Of a stretch of 64,000 nt of DNA, positions 36,306-47,849 are shown one piece after another (position 1 is the first letter of the stretch; each line of letters begins with the position of its first letter). Origin of the DNA: Strongylocentrotus purpuratus (Eukaryota; Echinodermata; Echinoidea; Camarodonta; Strongylocentrotidae); the NCBI RefSeq assembly GCF_000002235.5, contig NW_022145544.1:784501-848500 (forward strand), in the 5' to 3' direction. The notes under the pieces are model-generated. The model searched no databases, was not told the origin of the DNA, and was given only the letters and a program-made list of their open reading frames with translations. Made by a program: the position numbers and the translations under genes.

Positions 36306-38611
36306 TAGTCAACACACATTTGGATGTTTACGTTGTTTGGGACACCGTATAGCAGGTCTATTGTTTGTACTTGGACGCACCTGCTGAAATGAAACTGTGT
36401 TGTAATCTACACTGTATGGTGTCTGGAGAAGGTAGGCTTTACCCCCCCCCCCCCCTTTCTCATCCAGGTAATAATTTCCCTTTTCCAGATTTGGTATATT
36501 TCAGTTTTGTTGACAGCATTAGAAACCCATTCAGAATGAGAGACGGGCTTGTAGCTTTAAAGGGGATACCTTACACAAAGTATGCACGGTCTATAAGATA
36601 CTAAACTTCTCATATTAAAGCTATCCAGCATAATCTGAAAATCTTCAAAGTAAGCTAGGTCATGGTCTCAATCTATTGATTACTAACCATGGACGCTCTA
36701 CCATTGACCCGCTATGGCACTACCAAACAACATGTATAAACACTCACAGATACTTTCTTCCCAAGACTAACCCCCCCCCCCCCTCCCCCACCCTCACTAG
36801 TAAATCATATTACCTCCAGAAACGGCCTGGCCTTGACACTGGAAGAGGTTTATATTGTAGCTGTGGTTGTTACGAGCAAGGAGATACGCTTAGCATTTTG
36901 TCGTTGAATGTCTGTGCTAAGTATACACTAATTCAATATTCACAACTTGCCCCTCACTATCAGAGCTTTGGCAGTTATAATTGAATTCATTAAATGAGCG
37001 AGCTGTAGAGCTGATACAGTCTTGGGGTTAAGGAGTCAATCCATTTTAACTGGAAAAAGGGGTTTCTTTTATCTTTCATGATGCTCTTTCAGTTTTGAAA
37101 ATAGAAAATGTATGTTATTTGTTTGAGAAAAATTAATTATTGATTACCGCTTTTCTTTTCATTAGGATTTATATTTCATTTCATAATACTTTCTCCGCAG
37201 AGAATACAGTTATAGGCCTATATATTTCATGTTAGGGAGGGACCCGGAAGGGGAGATATCTCTTTAGAAGTTGGCATTACAAGGTTCTATTCTTTTACTA
37301 TTACGTGAGAGCAAAATGAGTTTGGGGCATTTCATGCGAGCAGTCAAGGAATACCAGTTTGATAAATTATTCTGTAAGTTATATTTAGAGGCCTAAATGA
37401 TGTTTAAAGATTTCATAAATGAGAACCTGAAATTCCTTTACTTGTAGCTTTGAATTAAAAAAAATATTACTATTCTACATCCGGCGTTTACCTAGAGACC
37501 AGTTTTACCACAACAAATAATGATATATATTCTATGTACACGTAGGTCAGTACGTGAACATGCATGTACATGTATGCAAGAGCTTGTTATGCCCACTCAA
37601 CTAACCTTTTGTTTTCTAGTCATATGGCACAATAGAAAGTACATGTATAAACATATGATGTGTTATGATGCAGTCTTGAATACATAGCCAGTTTTACTTT
37701 TAGCCACACAAGCTTGTAGTAACGCTCATAAAAATCCAAATCATGCAATTACGCAAGCATATCTCCACGTACATTGAGGCGATGCTGATGATGATGGTGC
37801 AAACATATCTGCAATTTTTCCCCATCATTCCAGATGTTTTTGAGGTTCATTAGTGATTTATGTGGCATAGTGCCTGTTACAGTCATCTTGGGGTATGAGG
37901 TGAGGGATTCATATATTATGCTGAGCTATGGTAAGGAGCAGGAAAAAATTATTGCATGAAAATGTTATGTGATAGATTGAGGAATGGTCGGAATTAAGAA
38001 GGACAAGATTATTTGATCAACACCCCGTAGCATCCTTTTGTATGGGTTTGGTTAGAACTAAAACTAATTTTATCATATTTCAATGCAAGGGAGAAATGCC
38101 AGATCATCTCAATCTCTTGTGATTCATATTACATGTATGATCCAAATATCGTTGTTATTCAACAATTTTCTTTCTAACTTCATTCTACGTATTGCTTACA
38201 CTGTACATTTTAAGTAACTGTTAATGGAATATTATTTGTCAGTATCGCAATATGTCAAAGACAGATATGATTGCACTTTTCATTTTTTGTTTTGACCTAC
38301 AAAGTATGCCACGACTGTACATGCATGGCCCTTTAAAATGGAGAGGAAACACTCAGGATTTCCTGTAATGCCTACTACTTCCTTTGATGATTTCAATATT
38401 GGTCTAAAAGAGTAGAATCCTAACCCCCTGTTCCCACTTTTACTGATCAGAATCGTACCTTGTCTGTCAGAACAGCAAAGGGTGTCTCACTAGGTAATCT
38501 TGCCTTTCAATTATGTCCCAATTATCACTTCAAGCCAAGGCCTCTATCTGTAGGCCTATCTGTTTCTCCTCTTATCCGTTGTAGCCTGTAGGTCCAACAA
38601 CCGCCATCTAG

Positions 38612-38974
38612 GGGTACGTTTATGCTCAATTTTGAAGGCAGATTGAGCGATTTGAAACGCTCATCGTAATCGCAGTTCCACTGTGTACTGTTCATGCTCA
38701 CTTCTCTGGCTCCTCCAGGCATGATTCTGGCTCTGCAGCTGGATTCGCAAACCTACACTACGCATGCTACGTTGATCCTATTTAAACATGTTTACAAATG
38801 ATTGTGCGTTTATGCTTCCCCAGAATCGCCGATCCAAAACGCACTTTTTTGTGAGTTTACAATTGCCGTTTTTCAGTGATTCTACAAAAATGAGAAAGGA
38901 CGCAACCGTGTTTTGAACTAAACGCGTAACAAATGCCTCATTCTGGGCAGAAAAAGTTGAGCATAAACGTACCC
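38612..38974. mobile_element. 363-bp MITE with GGGTACGTTTATGCTCAA ends
   Basis: Left end GGGTACGTTTATGCTCAA, right end TTGAGCATAAACGTACCC: an 18-bp perfect terminal inverted repeat. No coding frame. A half copy lies at 36193-36305, so this is a dispersed family. The sequence outside the ends (CTAG...TAGC) suggests a TA or CTAG-type duplication, not resolved. Confidence 0.85.
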
Positions 38975-39903
38975 TAGCTCCACTGGCACTTGCATGGTCA
39001 AGGAAATTGATTGACTGCCTGAATTAGCTGCCGATTGTTTTTACTGGAGTGACCAGTTAAAGGACATGTTCATTGATTGATTGGGAAGGCATTAGGCGAT
39101 GATATATGGCCCAATATATAGAGCAGTTGATCCCATAGACAGCTGTGATGGTGAAGTGATAGAGAGAGAGGGGGGGGGGGAGGTTTGAGCAATTCCACTA
39201 AAATTGATTGACCTTTTCCAACTCTTTTTACTCCATAGGAATTTCATTACAGCACTTCTAGGAGACAATTCTCTAGTCCCATCCAATGATCCATATCTAT
39301 TTTTGCTGGAAACAAAGCTAGCCAAAATATTTTAATAGTTTTTTTCTCTCACTCTGGCATCTTATGCAATTGAAGAGTCTTTTTCTGCTTGCTCTTGCAG
39401 ACACTTCTTTCTCTTGTGACCCTTGAAAAGACAATGTTTTTTAGCTTTATTTCCTTTCAATTAAATACATGCCTAGCATTCTGAGAGATATTGCATGGGT
39501 CATCCTTGAGTCATCAATTGAAATTTGCTCCCTTTTTTTCATTGGACATCAAGCTTGCTCGGAAGCAAATTGCTGACTGATTGCTATACATCACACCCAA
39601 TATCCTTTCAATCTGTCAAAATATACTTCCACGTTTCTGTAATGGTGACTTGTGGCTAGGTGTATTTTATTTTCATGGTCATTGCCCGGAATTTTAGATT
39701 AGTTCTCTCAAATGTTAATCCTGAATACTACCAACTTTCATACACCGGACGTTTAAGTCTAAGCTCTAGAGATATTTGATGCGTTTATCTGCAGGTTTAT
39801 TCCAAAGAATTATCCATCACTGTCAAATGAGATGACTATTTATGTTGAATTTTTATTGAATTGACAAGTTACAATAATTCTGTCAGTCTCTAAAAAGATT
39901 GCT

Positions 39904-39905
<2 letters not shown>

Positions 39906-39939
<34 letters not shown>
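39906..39939. repeat. AAT microsatellite
   Basis: About eleven uninterrupted ATA/AAT units. Confidence 0.95.
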
Positions 39940-40406
39940 GCCTAATAGTCCACTCCAAATTTTATTAAACCAAAACGGAAATTCTTTTTGCCCAATTGAT
40001 CGTGAGCCCGGCAGCCACTGAGCAGCGCCAGATCGACGTTGAAGAAAATAAATATTTGTTAAATTTTATAATGAAATGCATTATTTCATTTATTTTTTCA
40101 ATTGAAGTCATCAGTTCCTTTGAGGGTGCAGCATTCTTTTACGGTAATTGTTTAATAATTGTTCATTAATTGCGCTAATTTGTGTGTGTGTGTGTACTGG
40201 TATAAATTTTCTCAATTAGTGAATTGTCAGGTACATCGCATCTTCTACATGCATACATCATTCCAAAGTAACTGTATGAATGACATAGAACACTAAGAAC
40301 AGTACTCAGTAGCTGCCACCATGTAGATGAAATCCTAACTTTTCTGAGCTTTCGCTGGGAGGATTCCAGTATGCACCCGTTGCTGAGGAATTTTCATGAA
40401 TATCAG

Positions 40407-40428
40407 CCCCCCCCCCCCCCCCCCCCCC
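40407..40428. repeat. C22 homopolymer
   Basis: Uninterrupted run of 22 C. It is the longest C-run in the window and a probable sequencing or assembly weak point. Confidence 0.9.
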
Positions 40429-43400
40429 ACAAGGGAGAGAAATCCCAATCATGAATTACAAAGTTTACATCTGTGCCCACTTCAGCACGATCTTGTGAAT
40501 AGGAAGGACATCCCCTGTGTAATAGCAAATCAGGTACAGGTAGTATACATTGGATTCCAATTTCTGCTAATATGCATAGGGGATACATACTCCTCTTCAG
40601 CTCAGGTCAATGGCTGGAGTGTGAGTCACCACACATATGGCCTTCCTATTTGACTTGTAGCATTTTGTTTCATCATGGACTTTTTCCTCTTTCTTGGCTC
40701 TCATCCCATTCATCTCATTCTCATTTCTAGAGGGGATGGGTATTTAAATGAGCAGTCTGTATAGAAGAGGGCTTTGGACAAGCTTTCTGAATAGGATTGC
40801 GATTCTGGGTGTGTGTGTGTGTGTGTTTTTTTGTTTGTTTGGACTGCTCTGTCAAGCAAAAGGAAGAGGTGAAAGTAGAGTTTGATAATTCCTTTCTTTA
40901 GTTGTAGAAACCTCAAAGCTCTCTCAAAAAAAATCTCCAGAAAAGGAAATAAACAAACAATGTATCTACTGTTCTCTTAGGAAACACCCTTTTTCTTTCA
41001 GAAGAAATGAAAAAAAATGGTCCATGTGTCCCTGCTCCGAAAAGAGAAAATTTGATACCAATTTTGTCTTTTTGTTGTTCTGACTGCTAGGTCTCAATTG
41101 TGTGTTCCTGAATAAAGGAATAGAGAATCTTTATTACGGTCTTTTAATTTGCCCATGTGTACTTATATAAATTTTATATGTAAATCCTCTGCTTCATCTC
41201 TCTCTCTCTCTCTTGTACATTCACTCTCCTTTTCTCTCCTTTTTCTCTCATTTTCTCTTGCCCTGCCAGTCTTTATCCCTCACCCTGCACTACACATTAT
41301 CACACACTCATCACCCCACCCTTCTCTATTTCTGATCACAAGTAGTATGCATAGGTTGCCATGGTAATTTCAGCTCTTGAAAGGTTGCCTGAGGAATTGA
41401 TGATATTGTAATGATTCCCTGAGTAGGTCAAGATAGTGATGGGTCAGTGCTACCGGTATTTACTAGCAAGGGAACAAAATTCTCATGATACTCCCTGGTT
41501 CAATGAACCAAGTAAGTTGTACATCTCGGATGACCTGACCGAAAGTCCTAATGTCTAATAGATTTTTTGGGGAATATGAGAGGAAATGTAATCTCTTCGA
41601 CTCTGGAATTGACTTAGAGAATATGTAGGCAAAATTTTTTCATGGGATATGAACAGTGCTCTTTTGTCCGTGACCAAAGTCTTGAATGTGTACGGTACTT
41701 CTACCTGATCTACAGAAGTATTCAGAGCACGTGAGAGTTGATGCATGGTGCGTCAAAAATGGTTTCGTCATTTTGAGCAAATTTACAAAGAATGCTGTGC
41801 CTTTTGAAATGCATACAGTAGGTCGAAGAATAACTGTTGCGCTCATTTTTAAATTTCCAGGACTTAGTCATACCGTAAGATCAAAGACCTTGGTGACTAG
41901 AATCGATAAGTGCGGGGAGCCAGCGTTATTGGGAGTAGGGATTTTCAGTGTTTATGTCTCTGTCAACGATTCACAACATGGCTCTCCCCCTGGGGCTGAT
42001 TGATGACTTCAATTAGCTGCAGCATAACAGAACTGAGTCTCACAGATTAGTCTCTCTCCTTCAAACGCAGTATATTTGTGGCTAAAAACCTCGTAGAATT
42101 CATAATTTGATTGGTTTAGATGAACATACATGTAAATGTGCAATTTGTATTCATGAAGTTGAAACGTAGCTTACTAGCTTTGTATAAAACTTTTTGGTGG
42201 CAATTGAAATGAATATTTCATCAGGGTTACCGGTATAAGAATTTTCCTGAAATGACCTACTCGGATTATAAGCACCTTTCATTCATGCAGTGGTTCCCAC
42301 GCACCATATAATCAAAAGCATGATCACAAATTGTAAATTGTTATGGGCAAAAACCCTTAATATTTTGTGAGCACAAACGCATACCTTCACATTGTGAAAT
42401 TATATTCATTCACGAACAATATGTTTGTAAGCCACAAATCTAATGTTTCCTTTAGTCTAATACGGTAATATCATTTAGTGCTTTTTCTAGTGTATAGCTA
42501 CAAGGCTATGATCTTCAGCCCAATTCCTTGTCATTGTATATCCATTTCATTGGACAAAGTGTAGATGTCCTTTTGCAAAGAGAGCTCAAAAGAATTTTGG
42601 AAGGAATGATAGAAATGGAAAAATAATAACAGTTTAAAAATATATTAATTATTCAATAAATGGTACGTTGGAGGTTTACTTCTTTTCAAGATAGTCCAAG
42701 TGTGTCTGCATTCCTCCTTTGAAACTATCACTAACACAGCTAAACAAGTCTGGAAGGATTTATTATAAAAGCTTTATGAACAAAACAAAAAAGGAACATC
42801 TGCGAGGAGGAAGTGAATGTAATGTGAGGAATCAACTAAACGAGTTTACACTAATGAACAGTTTCTTGTGAACAGAATTGAATATCTAGTGGAAAATACA
42901 AGGGAATATTTACTCAAATTATTTGTGATTGAGCATCCTGATTCAAAAGAAAAATCACATCTAGAGAATCTGATGTAGTATTGTGATATTGTCTTGGTAT
43001 TCGATATGATTTTAGTTTACATGTACAGCTCCAATCCAAATGAAAGCATACATGTGTATGTTTATCCTACATACACTGTACTTCCAGTACAAGTTTACTG
43101 GGTTAGAGAGCGAGAAAGAGAGAGAGAGAGAGTAAAGGAGTGGGTTTATTTATAATTCAAACAGAGTATTATGGAAATGAGTTTCAGTTTTGATACTTAT
43201 TCTGCTAAGTAGACCCTATTATGGATAAAACACACAACAACTCTTTATCACCGCAATCAGCATGTCCTTGATCATAATTACATGCAACGACTTTCTTGCA
43301 TTTTTTTTATTTTTATCGGGTTACAAAACAAGCATAATTCAAGCCCCATCTCTGCCCCCAAATTATGCTAAGTATGCATGGATGCCTTCAACCAATTTGA

Positions 43401-43670
43401 TTTGAAACTCATTACAGTGTGGAGACCCACCCATTAAATTTCCATCAGATATGATATGGGTTAGTAAGAAATAATTTATCTCCCCAGAGCTTGGTTTAGC
43501 TTAGCTGGGCTGTGTCAACGCTACCCAAGGATGCTATTTGAGGATGTCATCCGGCCGGATGCATTCACACACATGCTCCGGAGTCGGAAACCAGTTTAAT
43601 TGTTGTCTTTTCCCTCCAACGGAACGTTGAGATGCTTAGTTGAGATGTTAAACATTACTGTTAAACATGT

Positions 43671-43806
43671 TTAAAGATATAAGCTGATTCTGGTCATGCA
43701 ATTGCATTGTAAAAGAACGTTTTTTTCTCTGATGTTCTTCCACACTTGCATAGTAACAATGATAGCGCTCACAAATTATTTTTCACCTCTTCTCAGAACT
43801 CAACTA
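43671..43806 (+). mobile_element. Internally deleted family A element
   Basis: Begins TTAAAGATATAAGCTGATTC and keeps GGTCATGCAATTGCATTGTA, then jumps to GATGTTCTTCCACACTTGCA and the terminal CAGAACTCAACT. About 260 bp of the interior present in the 8.5 and 47.1 kb copies is missing. Confidence 0.75.
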
Positions 43807-45559
43807 GGATTCTATCGTGGTTGAACTCTACATGACTTTATTCTAAAATGTTGGAAACAAACATAGTAGGAAGCTCCGAGCAATAATCAATAAATTATTT
43901 GCTTTTGGTTTTATCTTCTGGTTCAGCTCCAATGTACAAAATGCACAAATTAAACAGATGTTAAATTTGCAAAGATTTTATCTTTGTGATTGGTTTGAAA
44001 GGATTGGTTAATGTATTGTTTGTACTCTTGTAGTGATTTTGCAATGTCTGATTTCTTCATATTTCCTCAAGGGCTGTAATACAGGTTACTATAGCATAAG
44101 TATTGTTTACCAGGGACACCCAAAGTTAAATAAAAAGAAACTTTAATACAAAGAATTTTATTATCTCACATATTTTTAGCTACCCAACATGTAACAACTT
44201 AATATTTGAGGAAATCATATACATTTGATATTGTTTCCATGACATTTTATTAGTGGGAACACATCGATAGACATTTTACCTTCAGCCTACATGCATGTAG
44301 AGTATGAATATAGTTATCGGGGATCCTATACCTCTTTAGCTGCCAAGCGAAATAGTATATAGCCTAGTCCTCCTTGTTATTCAGGTCAGCGAAAATTGCA
44401 TGCATTAGACGTTTTTATGGAAGGGCCGCTTACGTAAAAGAGGGGGGTAAATATGAGTGCGTTGCTGTAGTAACATCCTAAGTAGTATAATGCCAGCAAT
44501 ATAGATGCCATTATTTGAGATATTGCCAATTTACTTGAAAGTAACCTTTGCCTGGGAGAGTAGTAAATTGTTGTGCAGTTTCATCAAGACATTTGAATAT
44601 GGAAATGATCAAATGTCAATGATCTATCGCAAGTATTTAACCTTAAAATACCCCCTTCCTATCTGTTTTTCTAAAAGATTTTATTTGTCATTTATGGACT
44701 TTAACCAAAAAAAACACTTCCAATATGTTTAATCATGTGTTAGGATTGTGCAAAAGACAAAAACAATAAGAGAGTGAATTATCACTAATCATTATATGTG
44801 TATGAGCAAATATCTTATACTTTTGTCATCATGAAATAAAAAAAGTAATTGATAATTAATAACCACTTTAATATTTTAGAGCACTTACATGTATTAGCTA
44901 TTGTGTCACAACTTGTTAAACCGAATACTGTAGTTTCTTAACACTGCATACTGCACTGCTTTCCCTAAAACAAATCTATAAATATCTGTCTATCGACTTG
45001 GGGTTTAAATCCCTTCATAATGCCTTTTCCTCTATTATATCAGTTAGGGATGATTGAAGATTAAATATGATCAACCCAGCTTAATACATCTTCATCAGTC
45101 ACAATGTATTCACAGCCCCCTCCCCCCCCCCCCCCCCCCAAGGATGGGGTGGAGACTATCCCCCATTCTCATCATGAAGATATAAGAAACCCAAATTTAT
45201 AACTCAATTATTTTGGTCATTAAGTTTCTAATGATTTATTAATTAATCACAATCTGTCATTCAGAGAAATATATTGTATGAGTACTGCAACCCCTTGCCT
45301 TGTATGTGAGCAAATGAACTGTGCATTAGCAGTTTTTGCCCTGCCCCCTCCCTTTTCCAAGGCAGGAAAATAAATCTTTGTTTATTAATAACATCAGACT
45401 GTGCGGGTAATGAATTTTCCTGCTGTCTATGACAGTGATTTGTTGAAATTGTCTGTTTTCCTCTCCGCTCCTCTTCAGCTCAGAGTTTTTCAGTCCTAGA
45501 GATATTTAGTGGTAGCATCCTTTTTATGACAAATAGTGTACTCTTGATTTTCATTACAG

Positions 45560-45595
45560 TTACTCAGACCCCTACTGTACCACAAGATTGCAAAG
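45560..45595 (+). CDS. TANC exon 4: 36-nt microexon (tentative)
   Basis: TTTTCATTACAG| precedes an open 36-nt stretch (VTQTPTVPQDCKG once joined, residues 130-142), followed by AAAG|GTAGAA. It has good acceptor and donor sites, phase 1-1, and composition like its Pro/Thr-rich neighbours. It sits 27 bp before a SINE. No family evidence exists, so it may be alternatively spliced or spurious. Skipping it leaves the frame intact. Confidence 0.45.
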
Positions 45596-45621
45596 GTAGA
45601 ATATGCCGTGAATGTATAATA

Positions 45622-45939
45622 AAATGGATATGTATATAGCGCCGGTATCCGCCAGGCTCTGATGCTCACGGCGCTTTACACATATTACCCTGGTTGTAGA
45701 CGAGCTACCAAAGTAACTAGGGCTCAAGCATATCAGGCACCCATTTACACCCGAGTGGAAAGTGGCAAATGTAGATTAACGTCTTGCCAAAGGACATTAG
45801 TGCCGCGATGGGACTTGAACCCCATACCTTAGAGACATATTTTGTGATAAGCGCTATACAAATGTTGTTAATTATTATTATTATTATTACCTTGTGATCT
45901 GCAGTCTGGTGACTTATCCACTAGACCACAACACCTCCA
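45622..45939 (-). mobile_element. tRNA-derived SINE with split promoter
   Basis: On the minus strand it begins GGAGGTGTTGTGGTCTAGTG, with an A-box TGGTCTAGTGG (45928-45918), continues AAGTCACCAGACTGCAGATC, and later has a B-box GGTTCAAGTCC (45821-45811). It ends in a tail containing GCGCCGTGAGCATCAGAG and CCGGCGCTATATACATATCC. A- and B-boxes are about 100 bp apart instead of the usual 30-60, because an (AAT)n/AGCGCTTATCAC segment interrupts the tRNA-like head. That segment resembles the tail, suggesting a nested or rearranged copy. Confidence 0.65.
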
Positions 45940-46106
45940 GGTTGAAGATAAAGTTTGGCATAATACCATGACTCTCTACAGATGGCATTAGGCATCCCAA
46001 ATATTTTTATCATTTTCATTACTGGTATTGGAAAAAAAATGTTAAAAGAATTTCATATTATAAACAATGATTTACAATTTTCTTTTATTGCATTTTGTCT
46101 TTTCAG

Positions 46107-46214
46107 TTTCAACTACTGGAAGTCAACGTGGCAAACGTTTCTTTGAGGATCCTCATGTAAACACACCTCCTATACCATCATACCCCATCCAGAAGCAAGA
46201 TACCGGTAGACCAG
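46107..46214 (+). CDS. TANC exon 5: linker
   Basis: Encodes residues 142-178. Acceptor TTGTCTTTTCAG|, donor CCAG|GTAGAT; 108 nt, phase 1-1. The peptide has a basic start (QRGKRFF), then HVNTPPIPSYPIQKQDTG. No domain recognised. An alternative donor (CCG|GTAGAC) lies 8 bp earlier but would break the phase. The strong acceptor and conserved phase pattern support it. Confidence 0.65.
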
Positions 46215-46585
46215 GTAGATGTCAATCAATATTGCATTATGTATCAATATATCCGTGTACTTATAATATACATTCAGATGCTGTAACTTATTTTAATTTT
46301 TTTCTGATCCATATCTCCAGATAAAATCATTGTAACTGTCATGAAAATTTTGTTATTAAATTCTTACATGTATTTTTTGTATATATGTTATTCTATATAG
46401 ACTTGAACATTTTTATTCCTACTGTTATTTTGTTTTGTTTATTTGTTCAAATCAAGAATCATTTTTGGTTCAGTAAACCCTTATCCAGGCTTTCAAAAGG
46501 GGATCGGTGCATGCAACATTTTTGTTCCACAACTTTATCTTGTATGTAGTAACCCCTTTGCATGAATCATCTCATTTCGTCAGTA

Positions 46586-46861
46586 GGCTGGCAGAAGGGC
46601 GTTAGCTCGCAAGCGACTCTTTAACTACTTTTCAAATTATTCGCATTTAAAGATTTTTTTTATATTTAAAATGCTTTCCGTCCAGAAAATTGGTTTAAAA
46701 CTTTTTAAAAAATAGAAGAAAAAAATAGTAAAACACGGCCTCAATTTTTTGGGGGGAAATAAGTCAGGTTTATAAAAGTTTAAGGCGAGTTAGTGCTGAC
46801 GCCCTTCTGCTTGACGCTTCATTTTTTACCTGAAATTCGAGCTAACGTCGTTCTGCCAGCC
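46586..46861. mobile_element. 276-bp MITE with GGCTGGCAGAA ends
   Basis: Left end GGCTGGCAGAAGGGCGTTAG and right end CTAACGTCGTTCTGCCAGCC are inverted repeats (24 bp including GCTCG/CGAGC, two mismatches). A second internal copy of the GCCCTTCTGC word faces inward near 46800. No open frame. Lies in the intron between exons 5 and 6. Confidence 0.8.
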
Positions 46862-46953
46862 GGGCAACGATTTCATTTTCTCTATTTATGATTTGTGTTT
46901 GTTCCTTCTTCATCATTATTATGATTTCACCCTTGCAACTCCTATAATTATAG

Positions 46954-47118
46954 ATCTACCCTTGAGCAAGTCATGTGATGGCCCTCCCCCCAAACTCTTC
47001 GTTCCTCCTCCTCCTCCTGCAGCTGTCCCACCCTCTTCTGTTCCCGCCTCCAACATTGGAACCGATTCCGACTACGAGGACATCCCGGAGAATGCCAGCC
47101 TCTGTGACTCATGTCATG
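46954..47118 (+). CDS. TANC exon 6: polyproline and acidic linker
   Basis: Encodes residues 178-233. Acceptor CTATAATTATAG|, donor CATG|GTACAG; 165 nt, phase 1-1. The peptide contains VPPPPPAAVPP, then NIGTDSDYEDIPENASLCDSCH. The order 'acidic Ser-Asp-Tyr patch followed by a Pro-rich stretch and the RLGFL motif' in exons 6-7 parallels the N-terminus of vertebrate TANC2. Tyr-Glu-Asp-Ile could be a phosphotyrosine docking site (inference). The open frame continues past the donor into a MITE to 47294, but that part is intronic. Confidence 0.8.
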
Positions 47119-47136
47119 GTACAGTATACCTCTCTT

Positions 47137-47526
47137 TTAAAGATAAAGTTGAGTTCTGGTCATGCGATTGCATTGTGAAAGAAACAGTGTGGAATCAATC
47201 AGAAAAGGTTGATCATCTAGCATATGAGTTTTGGTGTGTACTGCAAGGTTCTGAAATCATCGAAATGATAAGAAATTCGGCCCAGTCTTGGTAAAGTTAC
47301 ACGCACTGTACACAGAAAGATATATATGGGACTACAGGAACATGTGGCATAAAAATCTGTCCTGATTTTTATGATGTTACATACCATATTTGGATTATTT
47401 AGGCAATTGAAGAGCCATGCTTTTCAGGGATCATTTTTTATCTGATGTTCTTCCACACTTGCATATACAATGATAACGCTCACAAATTAGTTTTCACCTC
47501 TCCCCAGAACTCAACCTTCTCTTTAA
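47137..47526 (+). mobile_element. Family A element, copy 4, 18 bp after exon 6
   Basis: Starts TTAAAGATAAAGTTGAGTTC and ends CTCAACCTTCTCTTTAA. It is collinear with the 8503 copy and with the reverse complement of the 31768 copy. It begins just 18 bp downstream of the exon 6 splice donor. The first ~155 bp stay open in the exon's frame, so use of a donor inside the element would append MITE-encoded residues. Confidence 0.85.
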
Positions 47527-47849
47527 GTTGGCTGTCATTGTAACACATTCACTTTGTATTTGACTTATTTTTACTATCAATCCTAAATCTTTATATTGAG
47601 GCTTTTTCATAGTGCAGGAGACGTCTCTCTTTTTGTTTGCTATGTTTCATATATATTCATATTTCTCCTTAAGTTTGTTTCATCTTCACTCCTGAACTAT
47701 AACATATATTGAACCTCTCATCTTGCAATATTTATATATCTTATGCATGTATTAATACTTTGTTTCAATAAATATGTTTTTGATTTTATGAGATATTTGT
47801 GATTCCTTCGAGGGGTTTAAAAATGTTTCTATTATTGTGATATCAACAG

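Larger units (their letters stand above)
34503..45559 (+). other. 11 kb intron between exons 3 and 4
   Basis: Holds a candidate 39-nt microexon (35475-35513), a partial and a full copy of one MITE family (36193-36305, 38612-38974), an AAT microsatellite (39906-39939), a family A remnant (43671-43806) and several long C-runs (35974-35990, 36442-36455, 36771-36783, 40407-40428, 45122-45139). The rest is plain AT-rich DNA. The 105-residue open frame at 41686-42003 has no recognisable content. Confidence 0.6.

Noticed and set aside
41686..42003. 105-residue open frame
   Set aside because: No recognisable motif, no splice or start context, and it overlaps antisense frames of similar length.
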